Below are positions 52,241 through 63,225 of a stretch of 64,000 nt of DNA, piece by piece (position 1 is the stretch's first letter; every line of letters begins with the position of its first letter). The DNA comes from Loxodes magnus (lineage: Eukaryota; Ciliophora; Karyorelictea; Loxodida; Loxodidae). The translations under genes were made by a program, and so were the position numbers. Location of the stretch: the NCBI GenBank assembly GCA_946699065.1, contig CAMPDV010001552.1, positions 1 to 64,000 of the forward strand, read 5' to 3'. Below the pieces are notes generated by a model that saw only the letters and a list, made by a program, of their open reading frames with translations, had not been told where the DNA came from and made no database searches.

Positions 52241-55200
52241 ATGGAAATGAAAGAAAAGCTTTTCCTGCTTTTAAACTGGTTATTTATTTTAAGAATGGTA
52301 TAAACCCAGTCTCCAAACTTTGTTAAACTCACTCCTTATTACTAGACATAAATTGAAACTTTAGACACTAAAAAATTAGTAGATTATGGCATAGACTTGT
52401 CTCTAAGCTAATCTTCTGTTTCGTTAACATTCTGAATTTATAATTTTTGCTTAACAGAAGAATTAATAACCATTATTTAAATAAGCGAAGTAAATAACTA
52501 AAACTAATATAATTTCTATGTATAAGTTTTTCAAAGCTAGAATAATAGTTTGGTTATATAAACTTCAGTAGATTTTACCCTTAATAGCTAACTTACTACT
52601 AGTTAAGCAAATTTAGCTTTACAAGAGTCTTGCAGCAAATGAAGGTTTATAGGAATAAGATATTGATAATAATAAGATTTAACAGGAAAAATTAAGTTTT
52701 GTAGTACTTACTTTTAAGACAAAGGCTTAGATTTAATTTGTGATAATTCAAGCACATTTGACTAATATTACTTTAAATATTTCTCTAATAATGCAGATGT
52801 TTACATTTTAAATTATGATTAAAGTGTTATTTAAATAAAACTATTATAGACTCTATTTTGAACTAACAATTCTTATGGCATAGACGAATTCTTTACACAA
52901 GCTTTATAAAGAATACCTTGCATACAATATTGTGGAAGTTATTGCATTAGACCTGAAGTAACAGATTGCTAAGATTATTAATTTTATAGTTTAGCAAATA
53001 GAAGTATTCCTTATCTATCTATTATAGGAAAAGCTAATGATTATATTAAAGTTAAAGATATAGATAAAAATTTACTCTTAGTTTATTCAAATAATTATTT
53101 TAGTTTCTCTACTTGGATCAAAAGTGATTGCATAAACGTAAATCCTTAAATAATTTGATAAATTGAATACAATTGTCTATGATATTAAGCTACTTAAATT
53201 TAGAATTAATAGCATAAATTTAAAATATTAATGAGTCCTAATTATGATATCAATTAAGCTCTCGAAGTTTTTAACATATAATAAGATGTGAATTGCTCCA
53301 ATTGAATATTTATAGGTCTTTCAATGAATATTAGTAGTAATAACTTATCAGTAAATATTATTATTCCTTCATTAAACTCATTCAATTAGTTTTATACTTT
53401 TCCAATTTAGTAGTCATCTATAAATGGCAGCTCTTTCTAATAATTAGGAAATAATAGTTAAAATACTTTTGAAGGGCTTATTTTATAACCTCGATTTTAT
53501 CTTTTTTAATCTTATCTAAGTAATTAGAATTTTACTTCTATCTCTTAATTCCAAACTCCTTGCTTGCTAGAAACTAATTGTACTAGTTGTAGTTCACCAG
53601 AAGTTTAAAACTGCTAAATCAACTTAAAGTTTATAGAATTATCTGATAAACCTCTTAAAGCTATAGTACCTACAGAAATATAAGATAAATCATTTGATAA
53701 TTATGGATACAATCCTTAGCTATACTCCTCAAATTAATGAGCAATTAGTTTCTGACTTAAAAATTTATAATAAGGATATTAAGAATAAATCTTAGTTATA
53801 ATAGCAAGTATTTATTAGATAACAATAGAGTATGATTAAACTCGAAAAGCTCAAGCAATTATCTTATATGAAAATAGTTAGTAAGTTTTATAGTTTAATG
53901 TTTAAGCTGATAGAAACTTTTGATATTTTCTAGCAATTGCATTCTAAAAATCCAAAGGCAATGTTTAATTTTTTATTACTAATTAGACAAAACCAGCAGT
54001 TCTTAAATATTTAAGTTAAACTCTAACAAATTAACAAATTTAATACACATCCCTCATATAATGAAATTAATTTCCTCTATTTAATGGTTTAATATTATAG
54101 CCACGATTTTATACCTATGATTAAGAAATAACTTAAACAGACTGAATATAAATGATTACTAGAAATAATCCATGTGTTTTGTTTAGCTAATTCGACTGTG
54201 TTTCTCCTGATTTATGGGATGACTAGCACTTACATCTCTTAAGCATAACTAAAAATTAGACAGAAGTTAATGTTAGTAATTTATACAAGGCTACTTAATA
54301 TACCTTTTAAGATTTCAATTATGACCCTTTGAAATATTCATCAACTAGCTATAGTATTTCTTTATGATTCGTAAACCTTTAATAATAATAGAGGTAAAGA
54401 AGAATATTAAGTTAATAATAGAAAACTTAAAGAATTATATGCTAAATAGTATAACTTTATTCAAAATCTATTACTATAGCAATAAACTCAATAAATATCT
54501 CATATTCAGAGGTTTAAGTACTCTTAACTCCTAACTTCTCATACACTAAGATAATAGAAAATTAGAAGTGATATTTAATTTCTATTAGCTTAAGATAGCC
54601 ATAAGATATAACTATTTGCTTATAAAAGTATTAGTATAATGCTAAAGTAACTTGTGATTCTTTATAGTCTAATTTTATTTAATTTGATAAGTGAAGTAGA
54701 ATAATTATAGGAGCTTATGATTAATAAGATAACTTTAATGGATAAATTTAAGATTTTTAATTTTATATATTTGATACTTTTTTAACTTCCTAAGATTCTT
54801 AATCAATCTTTACTAATAATTAATGCTCTTAAAGTTGTAAGTGAAGTACATGCCAGAGTCCTAATATAAATAGTTGTACTCCATGTAACGAAACTTGTAA
54901 AGACTGCTTAGCTGATGATCTGAATAAATGTACTAGTTGCTTTGATGACTATTTATTTAAGAGTTATATTAATGCATGTAAACGATGTAAAGACTAATTT
55001 AAAAACTGTTTAAATTGTAGTTAGTAAAATAATAAAACAATATGTAACGAATGCAGTGAAGGATTCATTTTAAATTAATAATAAAATATATGTTAAACTT
55101 GCTAAGATCTAATATAGAACTGTAATAATTGCACTTAAACCAATGACATAATTACTTGCAATTCCTGCGAATAAAATTATTTACTATCTAATAACAAATG

Positions 55201-57490
55201 CATTAGTTGCAGTTTAACTAACTGTACATAATGCGATAATACTGGAACTTAATGTTTGTAATGCGAAAATGGATTCTTCATTAACTAAAACTAAAGTTGT
55301 GATTCTTGTTAGTAAATAGATCAAAATTGTAATGAATGCTAAGATTAATTTAAATGCTAGAGTTGCATTTTTCCATATATGCTAACTGAAAATTAATGCT
55401 TACCAAATTGCTTAGATTATTAGTAAGATTCTAACTAAGATTTTATATGCGAAAATTGCACAAAAATAATTCCTTTTTGTGATGAATGCACTGAGAAAGG
55501 AGATTAATGCTACAAATGTTAAAATAATTATATAAATAAGATAACTTAGTGTGCCAAATGTAGTGATGAAATTTAAAACTGCGCTACTTGTGATAATAAT
55601 AAATGCATTTAGTGTAATCAAAACTTTCTATTATTTGAAGGAAAGTGTGTTAAAAGTTGTCCAATTGATAGCTACATTTGGTAAAATATGGAATGTAAGA
55701 AATGTGATCAGATTTTTGCTAATTGTGAGAAATGTGATATAGAAGAATGCTAATAATGTAAAGAAGGATTTATATTAGGAAATTAAAATTGCACAGAAAA
55801 ATAGAATAATTAAACTAGTGAAGAAGAAGAGAATTAATAAGAAGAAGAAAATGAGTAAGAAGAAGAAAATGAATAAGAAGAAGAAATTTCTAAATATGAT
55901 TAAATCCCTAAAAGCCTTGCTTAATTTTAACTTACTGAAACAGAACAAAAACTGTACGAATCTACATCAACAGTTTAAGATACAGCTTTGGCAGTAGGAG
56001 TTGTATGTTCATCTGTTTTGACAGTTGTGTTAGGATCTTCTGGGGCATCTTTTGCAGGATGATTTACTCTCCTCTTAGCTTCATAACTCATTCTGATAAA
56101 TGCTTTTGTAAATGTTCCTAAACCTTTAAACTTAGCAGCTTATTACTTCTAGCAAAGTGAAAGTTTAATTCCAGCTTCAGGAAACGATAATAAATTTCTG
56201 ATGTTTGACTTAGATGCCGAAGAAATGCGTACTAAGGAATGAAACTTACTAATAATAGGGTATTATAGTTATACGTTTCTAGCAAATGGTTTATTCCATA
56301 TCTTAGTAATAGTAATATACCTAGTAATAGATTGAATAGTAGGCAAAATAGGAAAGAAAATAGATAAAGTGTTGAAGTTAAGAAACGAATACCTGCATTA
56401 TAGATTTTTGATATCTATCTATTTAGTTTTCTCTCTTTAAATAAATTACTCTATCATGCTTTAAGTTTTCAACTGCAGTTTTGATACATTCTATACTGGA
56501 TTAAATTCCGTTTTATCATTAATAGGATTGGTAAGTTTTACTATTATAGATTTTGTAAGGTCTTATTGCATTTCATTTCTTTAAAGTGATGTAAAAATTG
56601 GTGAAGTTACGAAATAGTGTCGTAGATAAAAATTAAGAATCAGAAATTAATAAAGAAATAGAAAAGCTAAAATAATAATACTTTCCTCTATTTGACGAAC
56701 TGAAGATAAATCAACTGAGTGCTTTAATGTTTTATCCTGCATTCTTATTAAGAAGATTTCTCCTAGCATTAGTGTTGATAGGTCTAATAAAACATCCTAT
56801 AGTTTAGATAATTCTAATAGTTCTGATAAATCTAAAGTAAATAGTTTACCTAGTAAAGTGTAAACCTTTTACTAAGAGAGTAATAAACATAACGCATATC
56901 GTATTAGAAGTTTGGTTTATCACTCTAAATGCCTTTAATTTTTATTTCTATACTTTAGATGATTAAGACTAACTAAGAAGCTTGGAATCAATAGATTCAG
57001 ACTAATCTAAACTATTAGGATTTATAGTCGTATCCATGTCTAATACTGTTACTTTCTTAGGCATATTAATCTGTCTTTATTGCTTAATTAAAGATATAAT
57101 TGAACAAATAAAAGCCAAGAAAAAGGAGCAAAGCTAAATAAAAGTAGTACCTATAGAAAAGGTAAATAAAAGTTAAGCTTACACTATATAAGAAAGCTTT
57201 GCTAATTAGAATATGAAAGAAGAATCATCAACCTTTAGAGAATCTGTTCTATTAAATAACAGGAAGCAGCTATAAGATGAAGAATACATAGTTGTAAGTA
57301 TTTTATATATTTAGTAAAATCAAAACTACATGGAGGAAAATGTAGTTACTCATATGAAATTTCAGGGTTTCGTAAATTTCTAAAAAAAGGATGACAAAAA
57401 AAATAGGAAAAATTAATCATCAAAGTCCAGAAAGAGGAACTAGTCATAGAAAAAAAATAAAGATAAGGAAATTCATCATACTTGAAATGA
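52241..57490 (+). CDS. receptor-like surface protein, copy 3
   Basis: Exon 1 is exactly 1,430 codons (52241-56530), exon 2 is 248 codons, and a short exon 3 ends near TGA 57488-57490. Introns: 56531-56549 (19 nt) and 57294-57314 (21 nt), at the same places as in copy 1. Residues 1-25 are a signal peptide. LamG-like domains lie at about 285-415, 485-620 and 690-835. The Cys-rich stalk covers about 860-1185 (for example CNETCKDCLADDLNKCTSC), followed by a short Glu/Gln linker. Membrane segments include LAVGVVCSSVLTVVLGSSG, SFAGWFTLLLASQLILINAF, FHILVIVIYLVIDWIVG and LGFIVVSMSNTVTFLGILIC. In-frame TGA codons read as Trp at sites conserved in the paralogues. The last exon seems to lose frame near 57.34 kb relative to copy 1. 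Confidence 0.8.
56531..56549 (+). other. 19-nt intron in receptor copy 3
   Basis: GTAAGTTTTACTATTATAG; the same intron, with one substitution, lies at 8161-8179 in copy 1. Removal restores a conserved membrane helix (LILQGLIAFHFFKVM). Confidence 0.8.
57294..57314 (+). other. 21-nt intron in receptor copy 3
   Basis: GTAAG donor and TTTAG acceptor, aligned with the 20-nt intron at 8924-8943 of copy 1. Confidence 0.6.
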
Positions 57491-57886
57491 CTTTTGGCTA
57501 ATTCTTTTAAGTTTAAGTATTCTACTTTAATAGTTATAAAAAAAGATAAAATTAAGGCTAGCAAGCAAATAAAAACTATTCGCAATAAATTAAAAATCTA
57601 ATAGTAGTATTAAATGTGTTATAAGTACAAAGGTATAAATATAAAATGAGATAAGTAAGAAAAATTAAAAATACTATACATAAACTAAGTAATTTAATAT
57701 ATATCGCTAGGAGTTTATAAAGCTTAAATCTAAATATATAATAAATCTACAATTAATTAACTATCATATAAGCTTATTATTATTTTAATTCTTAAAAGTA
57801 TTTCATAGCATAAAATAGCAAGCGTTCAAAGGCTAATAATCGATAGAATAAGAATATTAGCAAAGCTAAGGTGATTATATTAGAGA

Positions 57887-59415
57887 ATGAATATATCTAA
57901 AGCAACACAAACTTATGACTAACTTATTATAACTTGCTTTTATCTTAAGGTATTTAAAAAATTAAATTGGATATTTGTCTAAGGAAAAACTTATATAATT
58001 TAAATTGATGAGAAGTTGCTTAAACTAAAAAATGAACTTATATGTGTAAAGATAGACTACTAATAGTGCTAGAATGGATTTTCAAATTTAAAAGGATTTA
58101 TCAAAATCTCAATATTAAATCATTAAGAAAGATGAGAAATAATAATTTACGCATATTTATAAAACCAAATTTCATAGGCCAAATTTAGCAATATATTTAA
58201 GCTTGCAAGTTAATTTAAAATATGAATAAATTTTAAGCTTAATATAATGAAAGTATATCTATCTATATAATATATATAACTAGCTATAGAAGCTTATATC
58301 TTGTAATTTATTTTGCAAGTATTAATTTACAGGGAAGAATAATCTATTAGAGTCTTATAACACTTACTATGGGAAAGCTATTCAAAATAGGAAAATATAA
58401 AAACTAATAGAGCAAGCAACAGAGTAAACAATAGAGTAAATAATAGTTAGTTAAGATATTCTTCAATGATATTCTAGATTATGCTACTTTTTGAAACATT
58501 GTTAATTTTGATCATGGGTGAAAATTAAAGATTTAAAGGAAAATTGAATTACTAAATAAAATAATATCTATTTTTAAATTCTATAAAAGTGATTTAAAGA
58601 CTAAACTCATCTGATTATTTCCAATATTTTTATCTTATAGTTGTATCTTAATGTTTATAGCTTAATTTATTTTATTTTCATAAAAATGAATATATTTTAT
58701 ATCTATAATCCATTTTATACTTCTAAGATATATAAAACCAGAAATTAATTTTATATCAGTTATACTCTAATATAATAAGTATGAGTTCGTCAATTATAAA
58801 TCCTTGGGTGTAGGAAATATATTATCAGCTATCTTTACATATAAACATAATTATGTATAGTAAGAAAAGATTAATAAATATAGGTAAGTTACAATGGATA
58901 TTTAGTATGATTATAATTCTTTAATGGATTTTTTCATTGTGATGTTTAATCTCTAAATATGAATATTAAAAATCAGCAACTGAAGCTTACTTTGTTTCCT
59001 TTTTAAGTTAAGCTGTTTGGATAATATTTATCTTCATAGTTTTTCCATACCTTATTATATTTATACATATTAATAGAATTAAATCCTTAATAATTAAAAG
59101 ATAAAAATTTGAATAATTTATTAAGATTGATGAATATAATATCTCTAACCTTTCTTTGTATGATATTCGTTATCATATCATAGTGTTTAAAATTTCTATT
59201 TAATACCTTCAAAATAATCTACCAAGAAGTATAGCATTTTATTCTTGCCACTATAAAACTAACTTCAGCAATATTGGTGATTCTTTCTAAAGGTCTCTTA
59301 GCACTTTTGCCTCTTAAATCTCTTCTACTCTTATTTGATTTGTTCTTTTAAGAAACTTTATTTACTTTCTTTTTGAAAACTGCAAATTTTTAATTAAGAA
59401 AGTATATATAAAAAA
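57887..59415 (+). CDS. polytopic membrane protein, 3' end fused to or interrupted by a gag-like copy
   Basis: ATG 57887 opens MNISKATQTYDQLIITCFYL. Near 58.32-58.34 kb the frame changes, possibly through a very short GT...AG intron, into QLVKIFFNDILDYATFWNIV and membrane helices (KLIWLFPIFLSYSCILMFIA; IYFISIIHFILLRYI). Another change near 58.94 kb leads to AVWIIFIFIVFPYLIIFIHI and NLSLYDIRYHIIVFKISIQ, then LSTFASQISSTLIWFVLLRN. That last frame runs straight into the coiled-coil frame of gag-like copy I without a stop. The natural 3' end is therefore missing or displaced. The family is not recognised; about five or six membrane helices are likely. Confidence 0.5.
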
Positions 59416-60243
59416 ATGGCGCTTCAAGAAAGGTTTTTTTACCACCTCCTCAGAGTAGGAGAGAAAACCTGAAGCATCATCTCTAACCACGTCTTAGCTT
59501 TAACTAATCCACTCTTCTTCCTAAGATTTATTAGATCCTCAGAAAATAATTTTTGAAAACCTCTAAAAAATGCAAAATGATAATAACAAACTTTCCATAC
59601 AACTTAATTCACTGAAAGAATAAATCTAATGCCTGATCAATAACGTGAACACGCTAAGATAAGAAAATAGTAACTACAAGACTGAACTCAGCAATCATCC
59701 TTAGTTATTAGAATTTAACTAGAGAATCAAGCAGACAGAAGAAAAATTAAACTAATTCGCTGAGATTACTGAGAGTCTGTTTCTAAAAATCTCTCTCACA
59801 ACGATCCTATGGATATAGAGTCAGCAATTCAACCAGCAAAAAGAAATAGAATGAAGGAAAAACCTAAATGTTGGTTCTGCAGAAAACCTGGTCATTTTGT
59901 AAGACAATGCTGGAAATATTAAAATAAACAAAATGAAGAGAATAAAAAAATTTAAAAAACACTGAATAAATTAAGCAGATTGTATGATACTCAAGAGGGT
60001 AAAATTTATAGACTTAAGATAACAAACGTAAAAAATTAGTAAATCGGTCCTGAAGAAAATATATGATTTAGACCCTAGTAAATCATTGGAAAAGAACTAT
60101 ATTTTAACCAAATCCCTATAATAAAACCTGGAGAAAAAAGTAATAGTCGATATGTAATAATGAAGCATAAGACAGAAGAAGACTATGAAGAATATATCCA
60201 GAATACTTTTTTTTAACATTTATAAACATTATATCAGTGATGA
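59416..60243 (+). pseudogene. gag-like element, copy I (best zinc knuckle)
   Basis: An ATG at 59416 (MALQERFF) corresponds to the family start, but a 7-T run puts the rest one base out of frame. There the protein reads SSEQERKPEASSLTTSQLQL, then a coiled coil (KLSIQLNSLKEQIQCLINNV; RIKQTEEKLNQFAEITES). A one-base deletion in an A-run near 59.79 kb precedes NDPMDIESAIQPAKR. The zinc knuckle is canonical CX2CX4HX4C (CWFCRKPGHFVRQC). The C-terminal block LSRLYDTQEGKIYRLKI and RYVIMKHKTEEDYEEY end the protein near a double TGA (60237-60242). The copy is followed by a hairpin and a TTA-repeat tail. Confidence 0.75.
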
Positions 60244-60266
60244 TCCTAATGAAAGGTGGTATCACT
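60236..60266 (+). other. 3' hairpin and TTA-rich tail of gag-like copy I
   Basis: AGTGAT (60236-60241) pairs with ATCACT (60261-60266); an inner CCT/AGG stem sits around AATGAA. A (TTA)n tract begins just after it, at about 60.27-60.29 kb, like the 3' end of a non-LTR retroposon. Confidence 0.6.
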
Positions 60267-60503
60267 TTAATTAATTATTATTATTATTATATAAATTTCC
60301 TCTGATGGAATTAAGATATTCCTATCATTCTATATTTAAATATTAATTTAGAAATAAAAGATAATTAAAGACATAATTGAGCGAAATGTATATATATCAT
60401 ATAGAGAATGGTTGACTTAGTAAGTTATTTTTAAATGATTATTATGATAAAGCTAATAAAGGATAAATCATGGGAGATAAACAGTAATTATTAAATGCAA
60501 ATG

Positions 60504-61433
60504 TCATCTTAATTAAAAATCCAAGTTATAAAATATTTTTTTGTTTGAAATAAAATAAACAAAATTATTAGTGATTGACTTATTATTCTAACTTTCAAAT
60601 AGTTTCTACTAATTCTAGATTAAATTTGTTAGAGTGCTAGATTACTTAAGATGCTTACTACCAGTTATATTTCTTTACTTCAGTTTGAATTATTTACCTA
60701 TATGATATCTTTAAATTTTCCTAAAATATCTTTTTTAACTTTGCTCACAGGAAGTTTTATAAGCTTCTTTTATTCTATTATTCTGTCTTTTTACTTGTTT
60801 TATTTTTAGGAATAATAATTCTTTATTAGGGTCTCTAAATTCTAAATAATGAGGAACTTCATTAAGAAGCATATAAATGTTTCTATTGTTAACACTTGTA
60901 TTTAATTATTTACTACAACTTATGGTTATTTTTCTAGAAGCATTTTTGTTTAAATTAATTTTATTAAGTTCTATTATGGTTTCTCTAGCACCATTTAATT
61001 ATAAACTTAGTTATTACATATGCTTTCTTTAAATATACAAATAAGCCTAAACATAGATAAGCTAGTTAATCTAATTAATAGAAATTCTCTTTTTTCTTTT
61101 GATTGCTGTGCATCTCTAAAGCCTCTTTTTATTTTAATAGCAATTTAACCTATATCTTATTAAATCTAGTTATCTACTATACAACTTATTCATTAAGATA
61201 ACCTTTAAGTATATTTTTGACTATGATATCTCTTCAAACTATGCTGAGTTAAATTTTTGAGATAGATCTAAGAACTACTTAAATAGCTGTGCTATTTGAA
61301 TAGTTATCTCCTAGGTATAAGTTATTGATTCTTTTAGCCTTATATACTCTTAAAGATATATAAACTACTTATAATAATATTAAGATAGAATATTTCCTTT
61401 ATAATCTAAGAATTTATAAGATCCTAGTTTCAT
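60504..61433 (-). CDS. unknown 309-aa protein
   Basis: A single frame of 310 codons from ATG 61433 (MKLGSYKFLDYKGNILSQYY) to TGA 60504-60506, with no frame change, no intron and no in-frame TGA noticed. The middle is basic (RCTAIKRKKRISINQINQL). A well-composed segment (NRNIYMLLNEVPHYLEFRD, then KELLFLKIKQVKRQNNRIKE) precedes a Gln/Lys-rich part and an end of FVYFISNKKIFYNLDFQLR. The protein looks soluble and largely helical. I do not recognise a family. It is one of the clearest intact genes of the window and lies between two mobile-element copies. Confidence 0.7.
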
Positions 61434-61739
61434 TTAGAAATAAGTTGATGCATAGGACATTTAAAAATAAAATAAGCTAGTAGTAAATCATTATAGGTAT
61501 AACTAAGAAATGCTTATTATTTAATTTTTCTAATTATTTAGAAAAATTATTATTTCAAATAAGTTAAAACTATTATTATTACTGGGTCAATTATCTTATT
61601 ATCAATCAAAACGATTATAACTTTTAAACGCAAAAAATTAAACATACTTAAACGTTTACTATTTCAAGCAGATATAGCACTTGTTCTTGAACAATCACAC
61701 CCAAAAAATTAAGTCATTTAATAGTAATAATAATATTAA

Positions 61740-62090
61740 TTTTAAGTTTACCTTTTAGGGATTTCCAACCCCGTCAGAAATACAGTAGTTCATGCTCCCT
61801 GCTGTTAAATATAAAAGTTCGGGTCGCCCAATTTTAGCGAGATTGGGAACTCGGATTTTTCCAGGTTTTCCCTCCTTTAACTTGCCTTGGCTCTATTTTA
61901 ATATTGTATATTGAACCATCCGGGTTGCAATACATTCTTTTCATTCTTGCTTCTTCTTTTTCTTCTTTTGTTGTTCTTTTATCCAGTAGTTTCTTTATTT
62001 CTATTAGAATTTCTAACATTTCCGATAAAAACGTCATACACTTCCACAGCAGAAACTTTTATACATGATTTTTGTTTATTTTTTCGCATT
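61740..62090 (-). pseudogene. gag-like element, copy G (C-terminal part)
   Basis: A minus frame (MTFLSEMLEILIEIKKLLDK, then TTKEEKEEARMK) leads to RMYCNPDGSIYNIKIEPRQV, which matches the C-terminal block of other gag-like copies (RLYDTQEGKIYRLKITN; RIYCYQEGKMYRKKNFN). The upstream zinc knuckle is not recognisable and the frame changes near 62.05 kb. Base composition is richer in G and C than the flanks. A hairpin with CCCAAT/ATTGGG lies at 61827-61847. Confidence 0.55.
61827..61847. other. 3' hairpin of gag-like copy G
   Basis: CCCAAT and ATTGGG enclose a 9-nt loop; AGTT...AACT (61816-61819 with 61848-61851) extends the stem across a bulge. Confidence 0.55.
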
Positions 62091-62341
62091 TTCATTATTT
62101 AATTTTCTTTATTAAATTATCTAGGTTTAAAAATAAGATAATTTTAATTTGAGCATCATTTCTCACAATGCTTATAATTTATTGAGATACTTTAAATTAA
62201 TAGAAGAAACATTTCATTATTATCCTCTATTAACTTAAAAAATACTATAATTCACTTAATCTAACCTTATTATTTTTCAGTCTATTTATTCTAATAAAGG
62301 TTGCATAATAATCAAAGCTATATCCTTCTTTCAGAATATTA

Positions 62342-63225
62342 AATCAAATATTTTTTTTATTTATTAGAAATAAAGAAAAAGTTCTAATTTATGCGATTTA
62401 AAAATTACTTTATTGAAGAAATCATAACTATAGAGAAGGTTCTAAGTCAAAAGAATTATTAAATACAGTTAAACTTAAAGCACTAAAGCTAAATTTAATA
62501 AATAAACATGCAAAAGAGAAGTTTATAAGCAGAAGTATAGTATTTGATTGAATAAATAACCTTTTTTCTTGATACCATCAATCTAATAAAATTATATAAA
62601 TATACTAATTATTAACAACCTTCTCTAAATATAGCTTTAAATAAAAATATAAGGGAATAAGATTATAAATAAAACATAATTTTTAGGATGAGAACCATAT
62701 CCATTTAAAAAAGTAACTATACTTCATTTATAGTTATAAACAGAAACTTTAAGAAATAAATAAATAATAAATATAAGGAAGAATTATTAGTCTAAATATA
62801 GATTATGAGATTTTATATCTTATATTTAATTATATATTCTAAATTAATTAAAAGCTTTTCATTAAATAACTTAAAACAGCAATCAACTTTTATAATTTTT
62901 CTCAACTAGTCAAGTTTATTATTACAATTTGAAGCAAATAGCAACCTAAAAGTAATAAAATTTATACTTCTCTGCTTCTTGTTAACTTTGTAGCTAATAA
63001 AAAAATTTTAAATTAAATCAAATCAATTCCACTACAGGAAAGAATTATCCCTCATTGTAATAAATGTAAAAAACTGGATAAAAAAGGTAGAAAGATATTT
63101 TTAATTATGTATATAGAGAAATTAAACAAAGAAGAGTTAATTCTTTCAAGTTTGAATTATTAATTTGGAAACTTTTCTATGAATTATTTATTATAAATAA
63201 ATATTTTTTTAAAACCGCCATAGTT
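62342..63225 (+). CDS. unknown protein, 3' end cut by a SINE-like element
   Basis: A long plus frame with good composition: NKEKVLIYAIQKLLYWRNHN, LNTVKLKALKLNLINKHAKE, SRSIVFDWINNLFSWYHQSN, then IPHCNKCKKLDKKGRKIFLI and MYIEKLNKEELILSSLNYQF. There is a single CxxC pair near the C-terminus. The frame reaches the SINE-like element at 63226 without a stop. The 5' end is not defined, since the frame is open further upstream. No family is recognised. Confidence 0.5.

Noticed and set aside
61740..61800. tRNA-like T-arm (GGGGTTGGAAATCCC on minus)
   Set aside because: No acceptor stem, D-arm or anticodon arm could be fitted around it; it lies in the gag-like copy G region.
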